A stretch of DNA of 64,000 nucleotides from JAMDEO01 sp963775295. Lineage in GTDB: Bacteria > Actinomycetota > Thermoleophilia > RBG-16-64-13. The number at the start of each line of letters is the position of its first letter. The first letter of the stretch is position 1. The notes under the pieces are model-generated. The model did no database searches. It had not been told where the DNA came from and worked only from the letters and a program-made list of their open reading frames with translations. The position numbers and the translations under genes are program-made. The stretch is from the NCBI GenBank assembly GCA_963775295.1, contig CAVZIK010000006.1:2604001-2668000 (forward strand), given 5' to 3'. Below are positions 44,737 through 54,251 of the stretch, in pieces.

Positions 44737-47700
44737 TCAGGAACCCGCGGCGGCGGTTTTCCTCTCCGCGGCCTCCTGGCGTTGGTGAAGTTCTTGGAGA
44801 CAGATTACGCTCAACTTCCCGCTCCGAAGGCCGCCCGCAATCGCCTGCACCGCGGCATGTGCAGCAGCCGCATTCGTCATCGCGGGGACACCTCTCCCAA
44901 GGGCAGCCCGGCGGATCTCATAGCCATCGGAGCGAGCGCCCCTGCCCCGAGGGATATTGATCACAAGGTCGATTTCACCGGCCTCGATGAGGTCGACGAT
45001 AGTGGTAATGTCCGAAGCTTCCCCCGACGCGCTCCGTTCAGACCGCATTGCCTGGCCCACCGTGTGCTTCATGACGAGCTCCGAGTCGATGCCATTCAGC
45101 GTCAGCGTCTTGTGCGTGCCCTCCGTCGCGACGATCCTGAAACCGAGAGTGCTCAGCATCAGCGCCATCAGGACGACCGCATCCTTCTCAGCGTCGGCGA
45201 CGGAGATGAACACCGTCCCTTCGCGGGGTAGCCGGTCGCCTGCCGCGAGGGACGCCTTTGCAAACGCGGTGGGGAAGTTCGTGCCAACGCCCATGACCTC
45301 GCCGGTGGATTTCATCTCCGGACCGAGAGTGGTGTCGACCCCCGGGAAGCGCGGGAAGGGCAGGACCGCCTCCTTGACCGCGACGTGTTGCAGATCCCTG
45401 CGACTCGGCACCCTACCGGCGGCCACCGACTCGTCCCAGCCGGGGAGACCCATATCGCGGAGCTTGTGTCCCGCGATGACTCGCGTCGCGACCCGAGCCA
45501 GTTGCACGCCTGTGGCCTTGCTGACGAAAGGCACGGTCCGGCTGCCCCTGGGATTCACCTCCAGCACGTAAATACTCGCGCCGCCATGGTCGCTCTGCTG
45601 CACCGCGTACTGTACGTTCATGAGGCCTATGACACCCAATTCCAGCGCCAAGGCTGCGGTTTGGTCTTCGATGCGTCGGACCGCCTCGTCGCCCAGCGAG
45701 ACCGGCGGGATCACGCAGGCCGAGTCGCCCGAATGTATTCCGGCTTCCTCGACGTGCTGCATTACGGCGCCGATGTAGACGTCGTCCCCGTCGCATATAG
45801 CGTCGACATCCATCTCGATCGAGTGCTCCAAGAACCGGTCTATAAGTACCGGATGCCTGGGAGAGGCCTTCACGGCAGTGCGGAGGTAGTGCTCCAAGCT
45901 TTCATTATCGTAAACGATCTCCATAGCCCGACCACCAAGAACGTACGAGGGGCGCACCAAGACCGGGTAACCGATGCGTTCCGCCACCGCTAGGGCTTCT
46001 TCCTTGTTCCGGACGGTGCCGAATGGCGGCGCCTTGAGTTTGAGCCGTTTGAGGACGTCCCCGAACCTTTCTCTGTCCTCCGCCAGATCGATTGCATCCT
46101 GAGACGTGCCCAGGATGGGCACTCCCGTGGCATGAAGTCTCTCGGCGATTTTGAGCGGCGTCTGTCCGCCGAACTGTACGACCACTCCCTTGGGCTTCTC
46201 ATTCTCGATGATGTTGAGCACATCCTCGAAAGTGAGAGGCTCGAAGTAGAGGCGGTCGGACGTGTCGTAGTCTGTGGACACGGTCTCCGGGTTGCAGTTC
46301 ACCATGATCGCGTGATAGCCCTGCTCCCGCATCTCCTGGACGGCATGGACGCAGCAGTAGTCGAACTCGATACCCTGACCGATGCGGTTGGGACCGCTGC
46401 CGAGGATGATCACGGACTCCTTATCCTCGACCGGCAACGCCTCGTTCTCGTCCTCATAGGTGGAGTAGAAGTACGGGGTGAGTGCCTCGAACTCGGCCGC
46501 GCAAGTGTCGACCGCCTTGTAGGTAGGAATTATCAAGTCCTCCATCCGGCGCTCCCGCACTTCCAACTCGGTGACCCCGAGAAAACGGCCGATGAGTTCG
46601 TCGCTGAACCCAAGCCTTTTGGCGTGTCGGAGTTCCTCACGGGGTAGGCTGCCCAGCCCCTCGCCGGCGAACGACTTGAGGTGGTTCTCCGCCTCCACGA
46701 TCTCGCGCAACTCTTCGAGGAACCACTCGTCGATGAGGGTCGCCGCGAACAGCGCTTCGAGCGTCACTCCCCGCCGGTAGGCCTCTAGGATGAGGTCGTA
46801 GCGCTCCGCCGACGGTATGGCGATCATGGCCACCAAGGCGTCGTTGTCGGCGGGTATGTCGGGACGGACGTCGAGCTCGCGAGAGCGCATGGACTTCTGA
46901 AACGCTTCTTTGAACGTGCGGCCGATGGCCATGTTCTCCCCCACGCTCTTCATGTGGGTGGTGAGACGCGCGTCCGCCATGGGGAATTTCTCGAAGGCCC
47001 AGCGCGGCGTCTTGACCACCACATAGTCTATGGTGGGCTCGAAGCACGCGGGGGTCTTGCGTGTGATGTCGTTCGCGATCTCATCGAGCGTGTAGCCCAC
47101 AGCCAGTTTGGCCGCGATCTTGGCGATGGGAAAGCCCGTGGCCTTTGAAGCAAGGGCAGACGATCGAGAGACTCTGGGGTTCATCTCAATGACCATCAAC
47201 TCGTCGGTCTCAGGCGAGTAGGCGAACTGAATGTTGGAGCCGCCCGTCTCTACGCCGATGGCCCGGATTATGGCCAGCGAGGCGTCGCGCAGTCGCTGAT
47301 ATTGGACGTCGGTGAGGGTCTGTTGCGGTGCCACGGTGATGGAGTCGCCGGTGTGGACTCCCATGGGATCAATGTTCTCTATGGAGCAGACGATGACAAC
47401 GTTATCCTTGAGGTCGCGCATGACCTCGAGTTCGAACTCCTTCCAGCCGATGACGCTCTCTTCGAGCAGCACCTGATGGGTGGGCGAGGCATCGAGACCG
47501 ACCTTGACCGCCGCGTCGAATTCCTGATCTGAGGCAGCCACCCCTCCCCCGTGGCCGCCGAGTGTGAAGCTCGGACGGATGATAAGGGGAAGACGCAGGC
47601 CGTCCTTCAGGGCCTGACGGGCCTGGGCCACCGTGTTGACAACAGCGCTCTCGGGGACGCGAAGCCCGATAGAAGCCATTGTTGCGCGAAACTCGTCTCG

Positions 47701-48084
47701 GGCCTCGGCGCGGTGGATAGCGGCGTAGTCGGCCCCAATCAGCTCCACCCCATACTTCTCCAGGGTGCCGTCTTCCGACAGGGCGACCGCGAGATTGAGA
47801 GCCGTCTGGCCTCCCAGCGTGGGCAGAAGAGCATCCGGACGCTCCTCTTCGATGACTTTCGCGACCACCTCGGGCACCAGGGGCTCGATGTAGGTCCGGT
47901 GCGAAAAGGATGGATCGGTCATGATCGTGGCCGGGTTGGAGTTGACCAGCACGACCTCGAAGCCTTCCTCCATGAGCACCTTGCAGGCCTGGGTGCCGGA
48001 GTAGTCGAATTCGCACGCCTGGCCGATGACGATAGGACCGGAACCAAGCAGGAGGATCTTACGGATATCCGTACGGCGGGGCAT
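44737..48084 (-). CDS. carB: Carbamoyl-phosphate synthase large subunit
   Basis: Makes carbamoyl phosphate for pyrimidines and arginine. Two ATP-grasp halves: the first opens KILLLGSGPIVIGQACEFDY, the second SVIILGSGPNRIGQGIEFDY. Each has a FGGQT/LGGQTALN motif and RPSYVLGGRAMEIV/RPSFTLGGHGGGVA loops. The C-terminal MGS-like regulatory domain (last ~130 residues) binds effectors. 1115 residues, slightly longer than usual. carA is not in this window, so the glutaminase subunit is encoded elsewhere. Confidence 0.97.
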   Translation of the reverse strand: MPRRTDIRKILLLGSGPIVIGQACEFDYSGTQACKVLMEEGFEVVLVNSNPATIMTDPSFSHRTYIEPLVPEVVAKVIEEERPDALLPTLGGQTALNLAVALSEDGTLEKYGVELIGADYAAIHRAEARDEFRATMASIGLRVPESAVVNTVAQARQALKDGLRLPLIIRPSFTLGGHGGGVAASDQEFDAAVKVGLDASPTHQVLLEESVIGWKEFELEVMRDLKDNVVIVCSIENIDPMGVHTGDSITVAPQQTLTDVQYQRLRDASLAIIRAIGVETGGSNIQFAYSPETDELMVIEMNPRVSRSSALASKATGFPIAKIAAKLAVGYTLDEIANDITRKTPACFEPTIDYVVVKTPRWAFEKFPMADARLTTHMKSVGENMAIGRTFKEAFQKSMRSRELDVRPDIPADNDALVAMIAIPSAERYDLILEAYRRGVTLEALFAATLIDEWFLEELREIVEAENHLKSFAGEGLGSLPREELRHAKRLGFSDELIGRFLGVTELEVRERRMEDLIIPTYKAVDTCAAEFEALTPYFYSTYEDENEALPVEDKESVIILGSGPNRIGQGIEFDYCCVHAVQEMREQGYHAIMVNCNPETVSTDYDTSDRLYFEPLTFEDVLNIIENEKPKGVVVQFGGQTPLKIAERLHATGVPILGTSQDAIDLAEDRERFGDVLKRLKLKAPPFGTVRNKEEALAVAERIGYPVLVRPSYVLGGRAMEIVYDNESLEHYLRTAVKASPRHPVLIDRFLEHSIEMDVDAICDGDDVYIGAVMQHVEEAGIHSGDSACVIPPVSLGDEAVRRIEDQTAALALELGVIGLMNVQYAVQQSDHGGASIYVLEVNPRGSRTVPFVSKATGVQLARVATRVIAGHKLRDMGLPGWDESVAAGRVPSRRDLQHVAVKEAVLPFPRFPGVDTTLGPEMKSTGEVMGVGTNFPTAFAKASLAAGDRLPREGTVFISVADAEKDAVVLMALMLSTLGFRIVATEGTHKTLTLNGIDSELVMKHTVGQAMRSERSASGEASDITTIVDLIEAGEIDLVINIPRGRGARSDGYEIRRAALGRGVPAMTNAAAAHAAVQAIAGGLRSGKLSVICLQELHQRQEAAERKTAAAGS

Positions 48085-48118
48085 GTGTCAGCACACTTCC
48101 TTTCGGCCTCACAGGGCT

Positions 48119-48139
48119 CGATTAAAGGTCGCTTAATCG
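48119..48139 (-). promoter_or_regulatory. Inverted repeat upstream of carB
   Basis: CGATTAA and TTAATCG flank a 7-bp spacer (perfect 7-bp arms), 35-55 bp before the carB start. It could be an operator for pyrimidine or arginine control or a leader hairpin. No PyrR-type leader is evident. Confidence 0.5.
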
Positions 48140-48250
48140 TACCGTATCCGGGGACGTCATGGGAAGGCTCCCGTAGAGAAGCCTGGGGATCCCGTCAGAG
48201 CGACCCCCGACCCACTCTCGGTCTTCCAATGGGCAAACCAGTCTGGTTCC

Positions 48251-48280
48251 TTGCTAAAAAATATTCCAAACGGTTATACT
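48251..48280 (+). promoter_or_regulatory. Predicted promoter of modD
   Basis: -35 TTGCTA (48251-48256) and -10 TATACT (48275-48280) with an 18-bp spacer, in an AT-rich patch. The start would be near 48287, about 36 nt before GTG 48323. Confidence 0.6.
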
Positions 48281-48322
48281 TCACGCGATATTACGCGAGT
48301 TGCTTTTCAGGAGGCGAGTCTA

Positions 48323-49177
48323 GTGTCCCCGACCGTCCACTTCCCCGATCACTATCTGGATCAGTTTCTGCTGGAGGACGCGCCCTATGGCGATCTGACC
48401 ACGGAACTTCTCGGCATTGCCGACAAACCCGGCAAGATCACCTTCACCACCCGCCACGGGACTGTTCTCGCTTGCACCGAGGAGGCCGCGCGACTGCTCG
48501 AGAAGGCCGGCTGCAGTACGGCGCTCTGCGTTTCTAGCGGCGCTGTCGTCGACTCCGGACACAAGATCCTGGAGGCCATAGGAACCGCGGGGGCGCTCCA
48601 CTTGGGGTGGAAGGCAGCCGTGAATCTGCTCGAGTCAGCTTGCGGAATTGCCGGTCGCACCAAGGGGATCGTCGACGAGGCAAAACGCGCGAATCCCGAC
48701 ATTTCCGTTGTGGCGACGCGCAAGGTGTTCCCTGGGACGAAACGGATCGCCACGAAGGCGGTCTACAGCGGCGGAGCCTTTCCGCACCGCCTCGGCCTCT
48801 CAGAGACCATCCTGGTATTCGACCACCATCGGGTCTTCCTGGGCGGGCTGCAGGGCTTCCTGGACCATCTCAGCGCCTATAGGCGTGAAGCCAGAGAGAA
48901 GATGATTGCCGTGGAAGTCAACGATCGCGACGAAGCCCTGATGGTTGCCGCCGCGGGAGCCGACATCATCCAAGTGGACAAGCTGGCGCCTGATCGGTTG
49001 GCTGAACTGGTTGAGGCAGTAAGGGCAACAGGCTCAACGGTAAGGATCGCCGCTGCGGGAGGAGTGAACGCGGCCAATGCCTACGAGTATGCTTCCACGG
49101 GCGTGGACATCCTTGTGACCTCGTCGATGTACTGGGGCAAACCGGCCGACATCGCGGTATCGATGGAGCGTTTGTAG
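48323..49177 (+). CDS. modD: ModD, quinolinate-phosphoribosyltransferase-like molybdenum protein
   Basis: Type II phosphoribosyltransferase fold related to NadC but of the ModD clade found near molybdate transport genes. LLEDAPYGDLTTELLGI, TTRHGTVLACTEEAARLLEK, ESACGIAGRTKGIVDEAKRA, ATRKVFPGTKRIATKAVYSG, GAFPHRLGLSETILVFDHH and IAAAGGVNAANAYEYASTGV. GTG 48323 has AGGAGG 8 nt upstream. True substrate unknown. No modABC genes are adjacent, which is unusual for modD. 284 residues, divergent from carB. Confidence 0.85.
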   Translation: MSPTVHFPDHYLDQFLLEDAPYGDLTTELLGIADKPGKITFTTRHGTVLACTEEAARLLEKAGCSTALCVSSGAVVDSGHKILEAIGTAGALHLGWKAAVNLLESACGIAGRTKGIVDEAKRANPDISVVATRKVFPGTKRIATKAVYSGGAFPHRLGLSETILVFDHHRVFLGGLQGFLDHLSAYRREAREKMIAVEVNDRDEALMVAAAGADIIQVDKLAPDRLAELVEAVRATGSTVRIAAAGGVNAANAYEYASTGVDILVTSSMYWGKPADIAVSMERL

Positions 49178-49202
49178 CTCGGCGGCTGCCGGAGCGGGGG
49201 CG

Positions 49203-50195
49203 CTAATCGTCCTCCTCGCATAGTTGGGGGAAACGCTCCTTCATACAATCCGGGCAGATGCCATGAGTGACGCCCGCCGCCGAGTGCCTGGCGATGTAAG
49301 CGTCCACAAGTTCCCACGATCCCTTCTCGTCCCTGATCTTGTTGCAATAGGAGCAGACGGGCACCAAACCCCTCAACGCCTTGATCTCTCCCAAGGCGTC
49401 CTGCAACTTGTTTATGAGAGCCTCACGCTCCCTTTCTGCCCGCTTTCGCTCCGTTATGTCGCGGCACACGCAGAAGATGTACTTCTTTTCGCCGTACATG
49501 ACCCCGTTGCTGCTGATCTCAACCTCGTATTGAGTGCCGTCCTTACGCCGGTGCCGCGTCTCAAAATGATCGCCGTCTCCGTCGACCGACGTGATCATTT
49601 CCTGCACGCGATCCCTGGGGGCGGCGGCCTCCCAGTCCCAGACCGACAGGGAGCCCATTTCTTCCATCGAATACCCGACCATGCGAGCGAACTCTTGATT
49701 GGCCTCGAACACTCTGCCGCCCTGATCGAGAATGACGATGCCGTCCCTTGACTGCTCCACCACAAGACGGCGCCAACGGATCTCGTTTCTTAACGCTTCC
49801 TCAGCACGTCTCTCTTCGCTTACGTCCTTGAGATGAAGAACCCCACACACTCGGCTGTCACCGCTTGGCCCGAGGCGCGTCGCTTGAATTTCGAGCCAGC
49901 CTACCGGTTCACCAGTGGACGGATAAGTGACAACGCGCGAAGAGAGCCGACCGGATCCAGACTGAGATCCATCGTCGCAATCTGAGCACGGGACGAAAAA
50001 GCCGGGGAAGACGGCCTCACAGGGCTTACCAACCAGAGGCCCCTGCGCCGCCAGTTTGGCTTCGACCCAGGCGTTTGCCCAAACGATCCGGCAGCCAGGC
50101 GCAAGGAGGATGATGCCATCCTCCACGGCATTGAGCGTGCCCAGCAACAGACGTTGCCCATCAGCAGCGTCGTCATCAAGACCGAGGTCTGACAT
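49203..50195 (-). CDS. Two-PAS-domain protein with C-terminal zinc-ribbon-like tail
   Basis: 330 residues: PAS 1 (~15-125, GTLNAVEDGIILLAPGCRIV, with Cys-rich VPCSDCDD), PAS 2 (~140-270, SRDGIVILDQGGRVFEANQE and RDITERKRAER), a short coiled coil, then the tail GLVPVCSYCNKIRDEKGSWE ... SHGICPDC-type Cys pairs. This tail is common on sensor proteins and no kinase, cyclase or GGDEF output follows, so signalling must go through binding. ATG 50195 has AAAGGGGG just upstream. Confidence 0.85.
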   Translation of the reverse strand: MSDLGLDDDAADGQRLLLGTLNAVEDGIILLAPGCRIVWANAWVEAKLAAQGPLVGKPCEAVFPGFFVPCSDCDDGSQSGSGRLSSRVVTYPSTGEPVGWLEIQATRLGPSGDSRVCGVLHLKDVSEERRAEEALRNEIRWRRLVVEQSRDGIVILDQGGRVFEANQEFARMVGYSMEEMGSLSVWDWEAAAPRDRVQEMITSVDGDGDHFETRHRRKDGTQYEVEISSNGVMYGEKKYIFCVCRDITERKRAEREREALINKLQDALGEIKALRGLVPVCSYCNKIRDEKGSWELVDAYIARHSAAGVTHGICPDCMKERFPQLCEEDD

Positions 50196-50334
50196 AGGCC
50201 CCCTTTCGCGCTCGATGTCTCTGACGCGCTGGTGAGACCGTCTCCCGATGCTGAAAAGCATCGGCCGGCGATCTCAGTGTAACCCTTTCGTTTTATGCAT
50301 CTTTTCGCATTATGCACTCTAATCGTTTCGCTCG

Positions 50335-51288
50335 CTACCGCGCCTCGTCGAACAGCGAAGGCCAATACTCGAGGCCGTCCGCGGCGGTGGTGATCACCGT
50401 GCCCGCGAGCCCCTCCATTATGGCGGCCGCATCCTCCAGCGACCCGATTCCGGCTCTGCCGCCGCTTGCCTCTGCAAACTCGCAGGCCGCCTCCACCTTG
50501 GGTCCCATCGAACCGGCGGAAAAGTGCAACTTCCTGATGGCGGCCGGGGACGCTCGGCGTATGGCCCGCGCTTCTGCAGTGCGCCAGTTCTCCCAGACAG
50601 CTTCCGCGTCGGTGAGCATCAAGAAGACTTCAGCGCCCAGCGACGTTGCCAGCAAGGAACCCGCGTAGTCCTTGTCGATCACCGCCTCAACGCCTTCGAG
50701 CACCCCATCGCGGCTCAGTATGGTGGGAATGCCCCCTCCCCCCGTACAGATGACGACGACCCCCCGCTCCAGCAGCCATTCCACCACCCGGATCTCAAAG
50801 ATTCGTTTGGGACGGGGAGACGGCACCAGACGACGATACATGCCGTTGTCGGGCCCGACGGCCCACCCGTGTTCCCGCGCCAGACGTTCCGCTTCCTCCC
50901 GCGAATATTGCGGTCCGATGGGCTTGCTGGGGTTCTGAAAGGCCGGATCTGCCGGATCGACCTCAACCTGGGTCAGTATGGTGGCAAAGGGAACGCTCTC
51001 GGGGAGAATATTGCCAAGCTCCTGTTCGATCATGTAGCCGATCAAACCTTCCGATTCGGCACTGAGCACATCGAGGGTATACGGTTCGACCCCTGTGTAG
51101 GCCGCGGCTTCCAACGCCAGAAGACCCACTTGAGGGCCGTTACCGTGCGTGACGATCAGACTATGCTCCCGAGCCAGCGGTGCCAGAGCCTTTGCGGCTA
51201 CTCTGACGTTCTCCCGCTGAACCTTCTCGGTGGGCAGTTCTCCCCGTTTGAGAAGTGCGTTGCCCCCCAAGGCGACGACTATTCTCAC
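50335..51288 (-). CDS. arcC: Carbamate kinase
   Basis: Interconverts carbamoyl phosphate + ADP and carbamate + ATP, usually to make ATP from arginine, purine or cyanate breakdown. RIVVALGGNALLKRGE, VTHGNGPQVGLLALEAAAY, GWAVGPDNGMYRRLVPSP, VICTGGGGIPTI, EAVIDKDYAGSLLA, AGSMGPKVEAACEF. 317 residues. No arcA or arcB nearby; ring-opening amidohydrolase partners are also not seen. Confidence 0.96.
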   Translation of the reverse strand: MRIVVALGGNALLKRGELPTEKVQRENVRVAAKALAPLAREHSLIVTHGNGPQVGLLALEAAAYTGVEPYTLDVLSAESEGLIGYMIEQELGNILPESVPFATILTQVEVDPADPAFQNPSKPIGPQYSREEAERLAREHGWAVGPDNGMYRRLVPSPRPKRIFEIRVVEWLLERGVVVICTGGGGIPTILSRDGVLEGVEAVIDKDYAGSLLATSLGAEVFLMLTDAEAVWENWRTAEARAIRRASPAAIRKLHFSAGSMGPKVEAACEFAEASGGRAGIGSLEDAAAIMEGLAGTVITTAADGLEYWPSLFDEAR

Positions 51289-51318
51289 CCTCTCCCCCGA
51301 TCTACCATGGAATCGCCG

Positions 51319-51858
51319 CTAGCGAATTATCTGGACACCGCCCCGCCGAAGCGCCGATGCCAACTCCTCGGACCGCTGAGAGCCAATCAGGATGCGAGTG
51401 TCGTCCCTGAGGATCAACTGAACACCTTTGTCGCCGTGGGCGTTGTATGCCTTGCCGTGACGTGTGACGCGGATGCCCCAGCCTCCGAACTCCCGCATGG
51501 CCGAATATTCCCGCTCCATGGCAGTGTCGATGCTGCGCAATGGGATTTCCTTGGGCCGAAACGGCGCCAGGCGGATGAACAGCGTATCGGCGGTCACAAC
51601 GGTTATGAGGCGCACGACCGCCGCGAATATGGGAAAACCTAAACCGAAGACAAGGGCGAGAATCCAGGCCGCCCAGTCGGGGATGGGCTGCTGCCCTTGC
51701 GGATGCCCGAGGATGATCTGCTCGCCGAACAGCCACCAGACTATCCCTGTAACGACCGCGATGGGGACCCAGAAGAACCACTGGCGGAAACGCTGAACTT
51801 CTCGGAACACGACCGGGGAACCGGCCCCGATACTTGGAAGGCTGCTTTGTGCACGCAT
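51319..51858 (-). CDS. Two-helix membrane protein (DUF6141-like)
   Basis: 179 residues: two transmembrane segments (FFWVPIAVVTGIVWWLF and AAWILALVFGLGFPIFAAVV), then a cytoplasmic PH-like beta domain (DTLFIRLAPFRPKEIPLRSI ... GWGIRVTRHGKAYNAHGDKG, VQLILRDDTRILIGSQRSEE). ATG 51858 has GGAG with a 7-nt spacer. Function unknown; the neighbouring carbamate kinase is 30 bp downstream on the same strand. Confidence 0.75.
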   Translation of the reverse strand: MRAQSSLPSIGAGSPVVFREVQRFRQWFFWVPIAVVTGIVWWLFGEQIILGHPQGQQPIPDWAAWILALVFGLGFPIFAAVVRLITVVTADTLFIRLAPFRPKEIPLRSIDTAMEREYSAMREFGGWGIRVTRHGKAYNAHGDKGVQLILRDDTRILIGSQRSEELASALRRGGVQIIR

Positions 51859-52081
51859 CAAAAGACTCCGTCAAATCCCGCCGGGCCAAGCTCGCACTCA
51901 CGGCGCCCTCTAGAACTGGAGGCATTAGGTTAGACCAACGCCAAGTTTTTAGCCAATGCACCTCGATACCGGTCTTTCTCCCGGCGACGCCCCGTCCACT
52001 GGTTTTTGCGGGCTCCGCGTCGGGTACGCAGCTGCTAGCCGACCGCGGCGGCCATCAAAGCAAGGGACGAGGAATAACGCG

Positions 52082-52837
52082 ATGATTGAAAGATGCGGCG
52101 GGCTTATGGGACGGGAGAATGAGGCTCCGGCTTTCGCGTACAAGATCTCACCGCTCAAGGAGGGCGGGCTGTTCGCTGCGACCATCGGGGTCATCCTTTT
52201 CGGCTATGTCATCGGTCCCAGGTACATACGGCGCGTCTGTTCCCCCTGCGATAGCGCGACCATCAACCGTTTCGACAGGGACGCCATCCGTTGGCACAGC
52301 CGATCGCTTGGATCCCTGAGCTACGCGATGGAAGTAGCGGCCATTGCCGCTCCCCCACTCGTTGCCCTCTGCGACCGTGGATTGAGCCGAGAGTTTGCCG
52401 GGGACATATGCGTATACGCGGAGGCCCTTGCGCTGGGAAGCGCTCTCAACATCACAATCAAGACCCTAATCCAGCGACCGATCCCGCAACTCTACACGGG
52501 GCTCGATCCCGCCCTGGCGAGGAAAGCCTCCGCCTACCGTTCCTTCTACTCAGGTCATTCGGCGGGATTGGCCGGAGCGCTGGTTGCCAGTGCCGTTATG
52601 TCCCGGCAGCGCGGCCGCAAGAGAGCTTGGCCTTGGCCACTTGCGGCAGCGGCAACCGCGGCAGTGTCCTTTGCAAGGGTCGGAGCCGGAAGACATTTCT
52701 ACAGCGACGTCGTTGTGGGAGCCCTGGCGGGAGGCGCGGTTGGAAGTCTCGTCCCGCTGCTTCATCCGGCACGACGTCCTTTGAGCAGCAACCCCCGCGA
52801 ACAACTGAAATCTCATTTCGTTCCTGCAGTGTGGTGA
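52082..52837 (+). CDS. PAP2-family membrane phosphatase
   Basis: Lipid-phosphate phosphatase fold with the three-part signature: KTLIQRPIPQ (KxxxxxxRP type), SYRSFYSGHSAGLAGAL-like SGH motif, and FARVGAGRHFYSDVVVGALA (SRxxxxxHxxxD type with Ala for Ser). Several hydrophobic segments. Likely acts on undecaprenyl or phosphatidyl phosphates. ATG 52082 has GAGGAA about 10 nt upstream; the frame is open from 51956. 251 residues. Confidence 0.85.
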   Translation: MIERCGGLMGRENEAPAFAYKISPLKEGGLFAATIGVILFGYVIGPRYIRRVCSPCDSATINRFDRDAIRWHSRSLGSLSYAMEVAAIAAPPLVALCDRGLSREFAGDICVYAEALALGSALNITIKTLIQRPIPQLYTGLDPALARKASAYRSFYSGHSAGLAGALVASAVMSRQRGRKRAWPWPLAAAATAAVSFARVGAGRHFYSDVVVGALAGGAVGSLVPLLHPARRPLSSNPREQLKSHFVPAVW

Positions 52838-52919
52838 CCTCCCTCTCCGGCCTGACGGCCCCGGTCCGCTGATCGAGACCTTTTGCCCGGATGCGACTTC
52901 TCGCTAAACTGGTTGCACG

Positions 52920-54251
52920 ATGGCAGTTCTCCGACAGACCAAAGACGCTTCCTCCGGGAGGAGAAGCCGCGCCGCTTGGTACACGTACGCCTTCGGCAAC
53001 ACGTCTGTCCAGTATGCGATTCCGTATTACCTGACCCCGTACATCGTGATCGACCTCGGAGTGCCGGCGGTGGCCTTCGGCCTCGCCTCGGCGTTGTCGT
53101 CTTGGGCCATCGGCTTCAGTGGTCCGTTCATCGGTGTGAACGCGGACGAAAAGCACAAGCGCAGGCAATGGTTCATATTGGCGACTCTCAGCGCCGCGAT
53201 ACTATTCGCCGCGCTAGGCTTTCTCCCCCACAATGGGACGCTCGCCGTGGTGGGAGTGTTGGTCACAGCGATGTTGGCCAACTACTTCTTCCAGCTCTCA
53301 GGCCTGGTCTCCAACGCCTCGATGTTACGGGCGGCCGGCGATACCAACGTAGTCAGCGTTTCATCGCTCGGCATGGGGTTGAGTTTCATCGGCGGCGTGT
53401 TCGGCGTAGGTGTGATCCAAGTCTTTATCTCGGGGAGGGTCTTTGCGAGCATGAACGACCGGGGATTCGCGTTGGCGCCCGCGGCCATCGTGTTCCTGCT
53501 GTTCGCTCTTCCCAGCATCTTTGCCCACAGGCTTTGGCAGAACAAGGAGGATCCCAAAGGGAACCACGCCACCACTCCCGAGGGCTCCGTTCGCAATAGA
53601 ATGTTGGCTTTGTGGCGAGAATCCTCTCGCGAGCACCGCGCCGGGTGGTTTCTGGGCGGCTACTTCGCACTCAACTCGGCGGTGATGGGACTCACTCTCT
53701 ATTTGATATTACACATCCAGGCTGTGACAACTCTCTCCGGTATGCGCCTGTGGGCCGTCCTGCTGGGGGTGGTCCTGTCGTCTGCCGCCGGAGCAGGGAC
53801 GATCGCCGTGATCCGGCCGTCCAACCGCCTTGTAAAACAGATCATCCTCGTTGTGCTGACGATATGGGCTGTTAACGCATTCGTATTCAGCCTCGTCACT
53901 TCCGTGTCGCTGGTGGTCCTGTGCTCGTGCTTGCACGGATTATTCTCGGGAGCGCTGGTCCCCGCCGTGAGAGGGGCGTTCGCACAGATGTTCCGGCCGG
54001 ATTACCAAGCCCTCGCCTTCGGGTTGTTCGGCGTGGTACAGAGAGTCTCCCAAGGATTGGGCGCCGCCTTGTCCCCCCTAGCTGGGAGCGCCGCGAGCGG
54101 TCAACATGCGACCTCTGCAGGCGTTGCAGCGATGGGGATCGTCGCGCTCCTAGGGGTGCCACTTTTCGCGAAGTGGCGGCTCTCAAACTCCGGTGTCTCG
54201 AAACCGACGCTCCTGGAAGAACCCATACCGGTGGGAGAAGAGATCCCTTAG
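52920..54251 (+). CDS. Major facilitator transporter, UMF1 (Atg22-like) family
   Basis: 443 residues, about 12 membrane helices in two halves. The opening AAWYTYAFGNTSVQYAIPYY and the loop GVNADEKHKRRQWF resemble UMF1/Atg22 transporters, which include amino-acid exporters. RMFRPDYQALAFGLFGVVQR marks the second half. Substrate unknown. Overlaps the convergent Mut7-C gene by 4 bp. Confidence 0.85.
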   Translation: MAVLRQTKDASSGRRSRAAWYTYAFGNTSVQYAIPYYLTPYIVIDLGVPAVAFGLASALSSWAIGFSGPFIGVNADEKHKRRQWFILATLSAAILFAALGFLPHNGTLAVVGVLVTAMLANYFFQLSGLVSNASMLRAAGDTNVVSVSSLGMGLSFIGGVFGVGVIQVFISGRVFASMNDRGFALAPAAIVFLLFALPSIFAHRLWQNKEDPKGNHATTPEGSVRNRMLALWRESSREHRAGWFLGGYFALNSAVMGLTLYLILHIQAVTTLSGMRLWAVLLGVVLSSAAGAGTIAVIRPSNRLVKQIILVVLTIWAVNAFVFSLVTSVSLVVLCSCLHGLFSGALVPAVRGAFAQMFRPDYQALAFGLFGVVQRVSQGLGAALSPLAGSAASGQHATSAGVAAMGIVALLGVPLFAKWRLSNSGVSKPTLLEEPIPVGEEIP

